From the NCBI RefSeq assembly GCF_903642205.1, contig NZ_CAHJWH010000006.1:1-45893 (forward strand): a DNA stretch of 45,893 bases, written 5' to 3'. The position numbers were made by a program, and so were the translations under genes. The stretch's first letter is position 1; every line of letters begins with the position of its first letter. The notes below the pieces were generated by a model that did no database searches, was not told where the DNA came from, and worked only from the letters and a program-made list of their open reading frames with translations. Below, one piece after another: positions 35,598 through 43,614 of the stretch. The DNA comes from Caulobacter sp. S45 (GTDB lineage Bacteria > Pseudomonadota > Alphaproteobacteria > Caulobacterales > Caulobacteraceae).

Positions 35598-37715
35598 ATG
35601 ACTGTTCGCAAGGTCCACGTGTCGAGTGGATTTCTGGTGTCTTGCCTGCTGGCCCACGGCGTCGCCATGGCCCAGTCATCCGACGGGTCGGGCGAGGCGT
35701 CCCAGGCTCCGGCGACGCGGCTCTCCACCGTGGTGGTCACCGCTACCCGCACCCCCGAACCTGTCGATCAGATCCCCGCTGACATTTCCGTCGTCGATGG
35801 ATCGGAGCTGAGGTTCCGCGACGCCCGGACCCTGGCCTCCGCGCTCAGCCTCGTTCCGGGCGTGGAGGCGCCCGCAGGCGGCGACTCCGGCCCCTCCAGC
35901 GCGGTGCCGTCGTTCTGGGGCCTGCACGAGTTCGACGCCTTCCTGCTGGTGGTCGACGGCGTGCCCTGGGGCGGCGCCTTCAACCCGATGATCACCACGC
36001 TCGACATGAACGATGTCCAGCGCGTCGAGGTGCTGAAGGGCTCGGCGCCGGTGATGTTCGGCGCCACCTCCTTCGTCGGCGTGGTACAGCAGATTCACTA
36101 TCCCGCCGGCGAGGCGGCCGACGAGATCGACCTCGACTACGGCGAATACGACTCGGCGCGGGGGTCGGCGTCGCTGGTCCTGCCCCAGATCGGCGATCTC
36201 AAGCAGTCCCTGGCGATCGACGGCCAGAGCCTGGGTTTCGCCGACAAGCGGGAGGCCGTCGCCAACGGCAAGGCGTTCTACCGCGGCGCGCTTGACCTTG
36301 GCGGCGGCAAGCTGACCCTCGACGCCGACCTCACCTTCGTGCGCGACACGCCCCCGAGCCCGGTCATCCGCTCCGGCGCGGGCCTGACCGGCCTGACGCC
36401 GATCAACGCCAACTTCAACCCCGCCGACGCGCGCATCAACCAGAACGAGTACCACGGTCAGGTCGGCTACGAGCGGCCCACGGCGCTCGGCGACTGGAGC
36501 ACGCTCGTGTCGATCGCTCATTCCGACATCAAGGACGTCCGCGCCTTCCTGCACCCCGAACTTAGCGGCGCCGCGGACAGCCAGGACCAGGACCGCCATA
36601 TCGACGACGACTACGTGGACACCCACCTAACCAATACCTTCGGTCCGAGCGTCCTGACTGTGGGCGCCGACCTGCTCTACGGCCATGGCCAGCAGACGAC
36701 GCGCAACGGCAACAGCGGCTACACCGTGCCCCTAGACGGCTCGGTCCTGCCGCCCGTCACCTCGCAGATCGCCGTCAACGAGATCGGCAACCTCAACGAT
36801 GACCGGGTGTTCGCCGGGCAGTACGCCCAGCTCGACTGGAAGCCGGGCGTCCGGTGGGACGTCACCGCGGGCCTGCGTCTCAACGAGACCTACGAGCACA
36901 AGATCTCCAGCGACTTCAACACCCCGCCGCCTGAACTCGACAGCCAGACCGCGAGCCGCACGGTCGTGCGGCCGACCGAAACCGTCGGCGCCAGCTATCG
37001 CGCCTGGCGCGACGGCCCGGACGAGCTGGTCGCCTATGCCGACTTCCGTAACGCCTTCAAGCCGTCGGCGCTCGACTTCGGGCCGGACTACACCCCGACC
37101 ATCCTGATGCCGGAAACCGCGAAGAGCTACGAGGCCGGGCTGAAGGGCGCGGTGGATGCCGGCCGGCTGACCTACCAAGCCGAACTATTCCAGCTCGATT
37201 TCAGCAACCTGGTGGTGGCGACGCCCTCCGGCGACCTGGCCAACGCCGCCGGCGAGCGCCTGCGCGGCGTGGAGCTTGAGACGCGCTGGGAGGTGGTCCG
37301 GGACCTCTCGCTGGCGGGCAACTTCGCCTACCACGACGCCAAGTTCACCCAGTACCTGTTCGCCGATCCGGACTCGGGCCTGTCGGTCGATGTCGGCGGT
37401 AACCAGCTTCCCCTCTCGCCGCACATCCTCGCCTCCGGCGGGCTGCTCTACACGCCCCCCCGGGGGCTGAACGGCGCGGTGGTGGTCAACTACATCGGCC
37501 GGCGCTACCTCGACGAGGAGAACACAGCCCCCGTCGGCGGCTATGCGACCGTGGCGGCGACGCTGGGCTATCGCTTCGGCCGCTACGGCATCGCCCTGGA
37601 AGGCGAGAACCTGACCAACCGGCGTCCGCCGGTGACATCGAGCGAATTCGGCAGCGAGTCGTTCTACCTGTTAAACGCGCGAACGGCTTGGGTCCGCGTC
37701 ATCTGCAAGCTCTAA
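35598..37715 (+). CDS. TonB-dependent outer-membrane receptor
   Basis: A 705-residue outer-membrane transporter powered by TonB. It has a signal peptide (GFLVSCLLAHGVAMAQS), a TonB-box-like STVVVTATRTPEP, a plug domain with FDAFLLVVDGVPWGG and VQRVEVLKGSAPVMFG, and then a 22-strand barrel. It ends YLLNARTAWVRVICKL, where most relatives end in an aromatic residue. The ATG at 35598 is preceded by GAGAGGGG. It lies 96 bp after the second propeller gene on the same strand, so the propellers and the receptor may capture and import the same substrate. The ligand is unknown; no SusD partner, siderophore or cobalamin gene is present. Confidence 0.92.
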   Translation: MTVRKVHVSSGFLVSCLLAHGVAMAQSSDGSGEASQAPATRLSTVVVTATRTPEPVDQIPADISVVDGSELRFRDARTLASALSLVPGVEAPAGGDSGPSSAVPSFWGLHEFDAFLLVVDGVPWGGAFNPMITTLDMNDVQRVEVLKGSAPVMFGATSFVGVVQQIHYPAGEAADEIDLDYGEYDSARGSASLVLPQIGDLKQSLAIDGQSLGFADKREAVANGKAFYRGALDLGGGKLTLDADLTFVRDTPPSPVIRSGAGLTGLTPINANFNPADARINQNEYHGQVGYERPTALGDWSTLVSIAHSDIKDVRAFLHPELSGAADSQDQDRHIDDDYVDTHLTNTFGPSVLTVGADLLYGHGQQTTRNGNSGYTVPLDGSVLPPVTSQIAVNEIGNLNDDRVFAGQYAQLDWKPGVRWDVTAGLRLNETYEHKISSDFNTPPPELDSQTASRTVVRPTETVGASYRAWRDGPDELVAYADFRNAFKPSALDFGPDYTPTILMPETAKSYEAGLKGAVDAGRLTYQAELFQLDFSNLVVATPSGDLANAAGERLRGVELETRWEVVRDLSLAGNFAYHDAKFTQYLFADPDSGLSVDVGGNQLPLSPHILASGGLLYTPPRGLNGAVVVNYIGRRYLDEENTAPVGGYATVAATLGYRFGRYGIALEGENLTNRRPPVTSSEFGSESFYLLNARTAWVRVICKL

Positions 37716-37937
37716 CCGGGGGTTAAACCGGTGCGAAAGATCATAGGACTCCCCCCCGTGCGGCGCGGTGCCCGTCATTCCGTTGCGGTCGTCCGCGTTG
37801 ACGCTGGTCGGATCGCACAGCGCGAGCGGCATGTGTTCGAGCGGTCCCGCCATGTTGGTCGGTCGCCAGAAATCGATCCACACCAACCCCGCGACGTCGT
37901 CGCGCTCGTAGCGCGTGCCATCGTCGAGCGGCCTTCT
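37716..37937 (-). pseudogene. Gene relic, CmcJ/NvfI-like oxygenase C-terminal region
   Basis: The minus-strand frame contains YERDDVAGLVWIDFWRP, then MAGPLEHMPLALCDPTSV and GGESYDLSHRFNP. The order W/F-WRP, then PLALCD, then GE-Y-L-x-NP, is the pattern I associate with the C-terminal half of CmcJ/NvfI-type oxidoreductases. No matching N-terminal half or start codon is present upstream; that sequence reads as shadow. The relic directly abuts the TonB receptor stop, in convergent orientation. It is probably a remnant of a deleted gene. The family name is a judgement from memory. Confidence 0.45.
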
Positions 37938-37986
37938 TCCGTTCTGAGCCGAATTCGGAGATCGGGATGAACGTTGTTCCTGCGAT

Positions 37987-38742
37987 CTACAGTCGAAGGC
38001 TTGGGTGCGAAGTCGTGGCTGCAAGCGCTTCGCGTCGGGCCTGCCCCAGCCGCCGCTGGCGTCGGCTGTACCAGAAGGTCCAGAGCCCGAGCGCGCCCAT
38101 GGTGGCGTTGCCCATGATCGGCCCAACGACCAGGTACTCGCGAACGCTGATCGTATAGACCAAGGTGCAGGAGAGCGCCGCCTCGCCCACCAGGCCGAAG
38201 CCCCACACCAGGGTCATCAGCGTCATGGATCGGCGGAAGAACGCGTTGTCGCGGAGCCCCTCGAAAGCGGCCAGTTCCGATGACCTGCTCCGCATCATGC
38301 GAGCGCGGGCGAGCTGATAGACCAGCGGTCGTCCGATGGCCGCCGAGCCGAGGAAGACCATGCCGATCAGCACCGTGACGAGCTTCTCGCGCAGTTGCAG
38401 CAGATGCACCGAACCGCCGCCGAAGACGGCCAGCACCGACAGCACGATGCCGCCGAGAACCAGCATTGACAGGGCGTCGACCCTGCGGCGACGGGCGAAC
38501 TCCACAAGGCTCCAGACGACCGGCGGTCCCGAGGAGGCGATCAGCGCATTGACGTCGCCCAGTGTGGGCTTGGCCTGGTCATAGATGACATAGGGCAGGA
38601 CGAAGTTGACCAGGACTTCGGTCCCAAGCTTGACCCCGTTCTTGCGCATATAGCCAAGGACCTGATCCAGCGGTTTGCCGAGGGCGGCAGCCTCGCTCTG
38701 TTCGTTCAGGCGCGCGCCCTGCTCCACCACCAAGTCCGTCAT
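37987..38742 (-). CDS. VC0807-like integral membrane protein
   Basis: A 251-residue inner-membrane protein with about six hydrophobic segments (LVNFVLPYVIYDQA, DALSMLVLGGIVLSVLAVFGGG, LVTVLIGMVFLGSAAIG, MTLMTLVWGFGLVGEAALS and YLVVGPIMGNATMGALGLWTFWY). The motif FLxSxxIGRPLxY and the general plan match the VC0807 family of unknown function. The ATG at 38742 follows a purine-rich stretch. The gene lies downstream of a two-component pair on the same strand. Its upstream region carries the inverted repeat GGTGAC-N4-GTCACC (38820-38835), which recurs before the kinase gene. It is therefore the best candidate target of that system. Confidence 0.85.
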   Translation of the reverse strand: MTDLVVEQGARLNEQSEAAALGKPLDQVLGYMRKNGVKLGTEVLVNFVLPYVIYDQAKPTLGDVNALIASSGPPVVWSLVEFARRRRVDALSMLVLGGIVLSVLAVFGGGSVHLLQLREKLVTVLIGMVFLGSAAIGRPLVYQLARARMMRSRSSELAAFEGLRDNAFFRRSMTLMTLVWGFGLVGEAALSCTLVYTISVREYLVVGPIMGNATMGALGLWTFWYSRRQRRLGQARREALAATTSHPSLRL

Positions 38743-38819
38743 GATCGTCTCCTTCTCTCGATGACAGGAGCTTGAGCGCGATCAGAGCTGGCCGTCAGTG
38801 TCCGCCGTCATCTCCAAAA

Positions 38820-38835
38820 GGTGACGAAAGTCACC
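38820..38835. promoter_or_regulatory. Inverted repeat before the VC0807-like gene (operator site A)
   Basis: GGTGAC-GAAA-GTCACC has perfect 6-bp arms around a 4-bp centre, about 78 bp upstream of the membrane protein start and just after the response-regulator stop. The same GTGAC-N4-GTCAC design occurs at 40664-40677. LuxR/NarL-type regulators bind such repeats. Confidence 0.6.
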
Positions 38836-38861
38836 GGCCTCGTTGGGCTCGTGTGGAGCGA

Positions 38862-39467
38862 TCAGAGCCAGCCGTTGGAGCGGGCAATGCGGCCTGCCTC
38901 GATCCTGTTGGCCGCCCCCAGCTTCTGGGCGGCTTCGGAGAGGTAGTTGCGGACGGTGCCCACCGACAGGCCGAGCGCTAAGGCGATTGCGCGGTTGGAG
39001 CGGCCCTCCTCCGCCAGCCTCAGGATCGCCCGCTCGCGCTCGCTCAGCGGGTCGGCCGGGGTGTCCCAGACAGCTTCCGCCAGGTGGGGCGAGATGGCCT
39101 TGCCGCCGGCGACGACCGTGCGCACGGCAGCGGCCAGCTCGGCGCTGGGCGCATCCTTCAGTAGATATCCGCGCACGCCTGCGTCCAGCGCGCGGCGAAG
39201 ATAGCCCGCCCGTCCGAAAGTGGTGACGATCAGGACTCGTGTGGGTGAGCGCTGCGCCTGCAGCCGCGCTGCGACCTCAATGCCGCTCAGCTCAGGCATC
39301 TCGACGTCCGAGACCAGGATGTCGGGCTGCAGGGCCAGGACGAGCTCCAGCGCCCGCTGGCCATCTGGCGCGCGGCCGACCACGTCCAGATCGTCCTCCA
39401 GGTCCAGCAGCGCGGCAAGCGCACCGAGCACCAGGGCTTGGTCTTCGGCAATGACGACGCGGATCAT
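38862..39467 (-). CDS. DesR-type response regulator (LuxR/NarL family)
   Basis: A 201-residue regulator. The receiver domain has the acidic pair in IAEDQ, the phosphoacceptor Asp54 in LVSDVEMPE and the conserved Lys in GYLLKDAPSAE. The C-terminal LuxR-type helix-turn-helix is LSERERAILRLAEEGRSNRAIALALGLSVGTVRNYL. Length and layout match DesR-like regulators. Its ATG overlaps the stop of the sensor kinase gene by 4 nt, so the two are co-translated. Likely targets are its own operon and the downstream VC0807-like gene, both of which carry the same inverted repeat upstream. Confidence 0.93.
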   Translation of the reverse strand: MIRVVIAEDQALVLGALAALLDLEDDLDVVGRAPDGQRALELVLALQPDILVSDVEMPELSGIEVAARLQAQRSPTRVLIVTTFGRAGYLRRALDAGVRGYLLKDAPSAELAAAVRTVVAGGKAISPHLAEAVWDTPADPLSERERAILRLAEEGRSNRAIALALGLSVGTVRNYLSEAAQKLGAANRIEAGRIARSNGWL

Positions 39468-40663
39468 GCCCGCCGGCCTGCGCCTGCCGGCAGGCTCGCG
39501 GTCAGCTGGAGGCCCTCGCGGCCGCTCTCCACCCTGAGACTGCCGCCTGCGGCCTCCAGGCGGATCCTCATGCCAGACAGCCCGAATCCCTCCGCCACCG
39601 CGCCGCCGCGTCCATCATCGGTGACACTCAGCTTCATCTCTCCGTCCGGCGTGGACTCCACGCCGATCGTGCAGACCCTGGCATGGGCATGGCGGATCAC
39701 ATTGGTCACGGCCTCCCGCAAGGCCATGGTGATGACGGCCTCCCGCTGCGGATCGCCGTCCACGACCTGGTTGCGCACCTGCACCTGCACCTGCACGCCC
39801 GCGGCAGACAGGGCGCGCTGCGCCCGCTCGACCTCGGCGGCGAGGCTCGCGCCCTTCATGCCGACCACGGCGGTACGCACCTCGACCAAGGCGTCTCGGG
39901 CGATGGCGGCGAGCTCCTGCATCTCGCGTCGCGCCGCGTCCAGGTCACGGTCGCAAAGCCGCTGGGCGAGGTCGGCCTTGACGGCGACCAAGGTCAGGGT
40001 ATGGCCGAGCAGATCGTGTAAATCCCGGGCGATCCGTTCCCGCTCGGCCGCAGTGGCCAGGGCGCGCACCTCGCCCTGCGCCTGCTCGAGCTGGCGGTTC
40101 TTCTCCTCCAGCTCGCTCTGCCAGAGCACGCCGAAGCCGATCAGAGCACCGAAGAAGATGCCCGATACCCAGGCCGGCCAGGGCTGATGGGTCGCCAGCC
40201 CGAACGCCGCGAGCGCCAGTTGCAGGCCGACCAGCATCACGGTCGCGCGACGCCTGGGCCTCATCCTGGCGGCGAACGAGGCGCCGTAGACGTTGAAAAC
40301 GCTCCAGGCGCCGCCGAAGGGACTGAGCGCAAAGCCAACGCCTGCTGACGCCAGGGCGTGAAGCATCGGCGAGCGTCGCGTCCGTAGCCCGTCGGCGTAG
40401 ATGGCTAGAAATATCGTCGTGCCGACGAGCCCGGCGGCTAGCTCTGGTGGGCGGGGCGGCCGGAACAGCCATGGCGTGAAATAGAGGGCGAGGTAAGCCA
40501 GCCAGACCAGCCGACCGGCCAGCTTGGGCGGCGACGGACGTCGCTCCGGGGGAGCGACCTTCCTCAAGTTCGCAGGGTCTCTCCCCACCAGCTTCAATAC
40601 GCGTGCCGCACACCGGCCTCCTCCGCTGCTGCGCAAGGATGGCTGTTCCAGCTGATCCGACAA
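39464..40663 (-). CDS. DesK-type sensor histidine kinase
   Basis: A membrane sensor kinase of up to 399 residues from the TTG at 40663. The start is uncertain: conserved sequence begins near PPKLAGRLVWLAYLALYF (about residue 46), and an inverted repeat at 40664-40677 abuts the TTG, so a later GTG or TTG may be used. About five or six membrane helices precede a coiled coil (SELEEKNRQLEQAQGEVRAL). The DHp box is ERERIARDLHDLLGHTL, with the phosphorylated His216. The ATPase domain has REAVTNVIRHAHA and a DDGRGG box. DesK relatives sense membrane or envelope state. The signal here is unknown. Confidence 0.92.
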   Translation of the reverse strand: MSDQLEQPSLRSSGGGRCAARVLKLVGRDPANLRKVAPPERRPSPPKLAGRLVWLAYLALYFTPWLFRPPRPPELAAGLVGTTIFLAIYADGLRTRRSPMLHALASAGVGFALSPFGGAWSVFNVYGASFAARMRPRRRATVMLVGLQLALAAFGLATHQPWPAWVSGIFFGALIGFGVLWQSELEEKNRQLEQAQGEVRALATAAERERIARDLHDLLGHTLTLVAVKADLAQRLCDRDLDAARREMQELAAIARDALVEVRTAVVGMKGASLAAEVERAQRALSAAGVQVQVQVRNQVVDGDPQREAVITMALREAVTNVIRHAHARVCTIGVESTPDGEMKLSVTDDGRGGAVAEGFGLSGMRIRLEAAGGSLRVESGREGLQLTASLPAGAGRRA

Positions 40664-40677
40664 GTGACAGACGTCAC
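40664..40677. promoter_or_regulatory. Inverted repeat before the sensor kinase gene (operator site B)
   Basis: GTGAC-AGAC-GTCAC has perfect 5-bp arms. On the minus strand it reads AGGTGACGTCTGTCACTT, next to GGTGACTTTCGTCACCTT at the other site: the same arms, spacing and 3' flank. It probably mediates autoregulation of the two-component operon. No gene is seen between here and 40876. Confidence 0.55.
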
Positions 40678-40875
40678 CTGCCGCTGCTCATGGGCCGCCA
40701 CACTCTGCTCAGGATGGGCAGCGCGCTCCAGGTGCACTTGTCCCTCTGCTGCGGCGGCCCCAGCCGGCTTCGTCATTCTTGCGATCATTGGCGCGTGATG
40801 GAAACATTTCGGCGTTGTCGCGTAAGCGCGTCAGAAGCAGCTTCGGTACGGCCTGTCAGCGCCAGGGAATACGAC

Positions 40876-41251
40876 ATGGCCGCCACGTTCCAACACTTCG
40901 CCATCAACGCAGACGACGTGCAGCACGCGAAACGCTTCTACGAGGGCGTGTTCGGCTGGCGCTTCAATCCCTGGGGGCCGCCAAACTTCTACCAGATGAA
41001 AAATGCCGGGTCCGGACTGCTCGGTGCTGCAGGAGCGGCGGGAACTTGTCCCAGGCGTGCGGATGGCAGGGTACGAGGCTAGCATTGGCGTGGACGACCT
41101 GAAGGCGACCATCGCGGCCGCGGAAGCCGGCGGCGGAAAGATCGTCATGCAGCCCTATCAGATCGAAGGCGTGGGGGAGCTCATCTATTTTGAGGACCCG
41201 TAAGGTTATCTAGTCGGGGCCATGCAGTACGGGCCGGGCGTCTTCGATTGA
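40876..41251 (+). pseudogene. VOC-family (glyoxalase-like) protein gene, broken twice
   Basis: From the ATG at 40876 the frame reads FQHFAINADDVQHAKRFYE and VFGWRF, the start of a vicinal-oxygen-chelate domain, up to GSGLLGA. There GGTGCTGCAGGAG lacks two bases relative to the expected reading, and the homology continues in another frame with LQERRELVPGVRMAGYEASIGVDD and GGKIVMQPYQIEGVGELIYFEDP. A TAA at 41201-41203 then replaces what is usually a Glu codon, after which YLVGAMQYGPGVFD leads to the natural stop at 41251. With both lesions the protein cannot be made in full. Confidence 0.8.
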
Positions 41252-41256
41252 CGTAA

Positions 41257-41750
41257 ATCGGTGACGGCGTCGACATCCGTTCCCTAGCCATCACCTTGAA
41301 AGGCGGCGCCGTCATAGCTCGACACCGCCAGCCTCGGCGTCAGCCGGTCTTCGCCTGTTCAGGGGTCATGCATGTGGCGACCCGCGCCATGGTCTGGCTG
41401 GCGCCTGCGACGAAGGCGATCTGGCTTCCGGCCGGCGTGGAGCACAGCATTGAAATGCAAGGCGAGGTCGCCATGCGCACGATCTACGTCGCTCCACCAA
41501 GAAGCGCCCTCGTCTCCGAGGAGCCCGCCGTGCTGGAGGTTGCGCCGCTGCTCAGGGAGTTGATCGTCCACATCGTACGGATCAGCATGCTGGCGCCCGC
41601 GCTCCCGGAACAGGATCGGCTTGCAGGTGTGTTGGTGGATCTGATCCGAACGGCCCGCTCTGAGGACCTCTTCCTGCCGCTTCCAGCCGACGCTCGGGCC
41701 GCTCGCCTGGCGCAGCGTCTGCAGGCGCGACCGGCGCAGAAACCCCCTCA
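41257..41750 (+). pseudogene. AraC-family regulator, sensor half only, degraded
   Basis: A frame with no ATG at its start (it opens after a TAA at 41254) encodes an AraC-type cupin sensor domain: IRSLAITLKGGAVIARHR, then VFACSGVMHVAT, IWLPAGVEHSIEMQGEVAMRTIYVAP and VLEVAPLLRELIVHIV. It runs to about LPLPADARAARLAQRLQ. The double helix-turn-helix that should follow is absent; beyond 41750 the frame turns into unrelated Arg/Ala-rich sequence ending at 41910. Start, DNA-binding domain and probably function are all lost. Its position right after the broken VOC gene suggests the two once formed a regulator-enzyme pair. Confidence 0.7.
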
Positions 41751-41896
41751 GTCTCGGAGTGACGCTCGCGCTCGAACCGCCGGACGATCGCGATCGACAG
41801 CCCCGGCGGGGTTGCCGGCGATCAGGCATCTCCTGCCGGGAGCCCATCCTCTCGGCCCCAGGATTTGCGTTGGGAAGCAGACGTGGTGCACCCATG

Positions 41897-41912
41897 TACT
41901 AAACCGTTAGTA
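41897..41912. promoter_or_regulatory. 16-bp operator-like palindrome with no obvious gene
   Basis: TACTAA-ACCG-TTAGTA has perfect 6-bp arms and TetR-operator-like spacing. It lies in the decay zone between the AraC relic and the recombinase fragment and has no intact gene to serve. Confidence 0.4.
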
Positions 41913-42014
41913 TTGCGCCAGTTTAGATGGGGAGCGGGAGCCTCCTCTCTGAAGAAGAACGTGGATGGGCCACGTCCTCTCCAAAACAGGAGACGAGCGA
42001 TAACGGAAGAGGTT

Positions 42015-42252
42015 ATGCACCCGCTACGCCGCAGAATGCTTGAAGATATAACCGTGCGCAACCTCAGTGAGGGGGAAGCAGCAGGTCTACATCCGATCGG
42101 TCCGCACCTGCTGCCGGTACTGCAACAAGACGCCCTCGGAGTTGACGGTCGAGGATGTGCGGACCTTTCGCCTGCACCTGGTGGAAAGCGGTCTGGCGCC
42201 GGGCAGCGTCAACGGCGCCATGGTGGGCCTTCGGTTCTTCTTAGCCCACTGA
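42015..42252 (+). mobile_element. N-terminal fragment of a tyrosine recombinase, frameshifted
   Basis: The ATG at 42015 (or 42036) opens with MLEDITVRNLSEG. One extra G in the run GGGGG (near 42075) shifts the frame, and the homology goes on with QQVYIRSVRTCCRYC, ELTVEDVRTFRLHLVESGL and SVNGAMVGLRFFLAH. This is the SAM-like core-binding domain typical of integrases that accompany IS91-type elements. The catalytic domain with the Arg and Tyr residues is missing. The fragment stops at 42252, where it meets, tail to tail, an IS5-type transposase fragment on the other strand. It is non-functional. Confidence 0.7.
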
Positions 42253-42436
42253 CATCCCATAGAGGGACGTAGAAGATCGCGTTCAAGACCTCTCGAACAT
42301 TCACCTTCCGCGGGCGACCACTCAGCCTCGCCGGGGGGATCAGCGCCTCCACCAGCGCCCATGCCACATCGGTCAGGTCGCTGGGATATCGGAAGCCTCG
42401 ACGATCCGCTGCACGACGGTGCTCAGGCTTCCAAAT
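42241..42436 (-). mobile_element. N-terminal fragment of an IS5-type transposase, broken
   Basis: The minus strand reads WKPEHRRAADRRGFRYPSDL, then TDVAWALVEALIPPARLSGR and NVREVLNAIFYV, the N-terminal domain of IS5-family (IS1182/ISL-type) transposases. The expected ATG is ATT (42436-42434). After FYV the homology continues one frame over (MGCQW), then ends abruptly at about 42241 at the integrase remnant. The catalytic DDE domain is missing. The 180 bp further right (to 42621) hold an open minus-strand frame with LSTAYEPIRKKLDGQNRLRL that I cannot assign. Confidence 0.7.
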
Positions 42437-42621
42437 GGGCGCTCTTCGGCTCAGGCGGCCAAGCAATCGCAACCGATTCTGACCATCCAACTTCTTCCGG
42501 ATCGGCTCATAGGCGGTTGATAAAGGCCGCCCGACCTCCCGAGGGTTGAACGCCGTCACGTTGGCTGTATCGACTTTGTCCGGATGGCCTGTGGGAAGAC
42601 GCGCTTGCCAGTTCGACGCCC

Positions 42622-43500
42622 TCAACGCGTGGGGACCGGGGTCTCCCCTCTGTAGTCATAGAAGCCTCGCCCAGTCTTCTTGCCGAGCCAGCCGGCCTCG
42701 ACATATTTCACCAGCAGGGGACAGGGCCGGTACTTGCTGTCGGCTAGGCCGTCGTACAGCACGTTCATGATGGCAAGCACCGTGTCCAATCCGATGAAGT
42801 CGCCCAGCTCAAGCGGGCCCATGGGATGGTTGGCGCCCAGGCGCATGGCTGTATCGATGGCGTCCACGGTGCCCACGCCCTCGTAGAGGGTGTAGACCGC
42901 TTCGTTGATCATCGGGGCCAGGACGCGGTTGACGATGAAGGCCGGAAAGTCCTCGGCGTTGGCGGTGGTCTTGCCGAGGCTGCGGGCGAAGGCGACAGCG
43001 GCTTCGTAGGTCGGCGCATCGGTGGCGATACCGCGGATGATCTCCACCAGCTTCATCAGCGGGGCGGGATACATGAAGTGCAGCCCGATGAACCGCTCGG
43101 GCCGGTCGGTGACCGAGGCCAGCCGGGTGATCGAGATAGAGGATGTGTTCGAGGCCAGGATGGTCTGGGGCGCGAGGTGCGGAGTGAGGCTGCGGAAGGC
43201 CGCCTTCTTCACCTCCTCGTTCTCTGTGGTGGCCTCGATCAGAAGGTCGACAGCGCCGACCTCCTCAAGGGTGGCGTTGCTTTGGATGCGCGAGAGGGTG
43301 GAGGCGACGGCGCCGGGATCAACCGCACCCTTCGCCGCCTGACGGTCCAGCTTGGCGTGCACGAGCTCCAGGGCGGTCTGGCTGCGGGCGGCGTCCAGGT
43401 CGTGCAGCCGGACATCGTAGCCCGCCAAAGCGCAGACGTGGCTGATGCCTGTGCCCATCTGGCCCGCGCCAACCACGCCGACCGTCTTGATCTCGCTCAT
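42622..43500 (-). CDS. 3-hydroxyacyl-CoA / 3-hydroxybutyryl-CoA dehydrogenase
   Basis: Oxidises (S)-3-hydroxyacyl-CoA with NAD, in beta-oxidation, butanoate metabolism or aromatic degradation. It has 292 residues from the ATG at 43500 (MSEIKTVGVVGAGQMGTGI); an upstream extension adds only poor sequence. The NAD motif GAGQMG is at about residues 10-15. The catalytic region has LASNTSSISITRLAS and RFIGLHFMYPAPLMKLVEII (the His of the catalytic pair), and the C-terminal domain has DFPAFIVNRVLAPMINEAV and KTGRGFYDY. It is separate from the fadB-type fusion, so it is a PaaH/HbdA-type stand-alone enzyme. No pathway partner is adjacent. Confidence 0.94.
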   Translation of the reverse strand: MSEIKTVGVVGAGQMGTGISHVCALAGYDVRLHDLDAARSQTALELVHAKLDRQAAKGAVDPGAVASTLSRIQSNATLEEVGAVDLLIEATTENEEVKKAAFRSLTPHLAPQTILASNTSSISITRLASVTDRPERFIGLHFMYPAPLMKLVEIIRGIATDAPTYEAAVAFARSLGKTTANAEDFPAFIVNRVLAPMINEAVYTLYEGVGTVDAIDTAMRLGANHPMGPLELGDFIGLDTVLAIMNVLYDGLADSKYRPCPLLVKYVEAGWLGKKTGRGFYDYRGETPVPTR

Positions 43501-43614
43501 CGATTCGCCTTGCGCGCGGCAGGAAGCCGAGTTCGGCCGGCGCTGAGAATATCGGTCACCGTCAATGGATAAGATGTTGCTGCGATGCACACAAGCACCG
43601 TAGGGGCGCCACGT

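Noticed and set aside
38774-38876. Short direct repeat CGATCAGAGC around operator site A, one copy spanning the response-regulator stop.
   Set aside because: Only about 10-12 bp match and there is no target or mobile element; could be chance or an old duplication scar.
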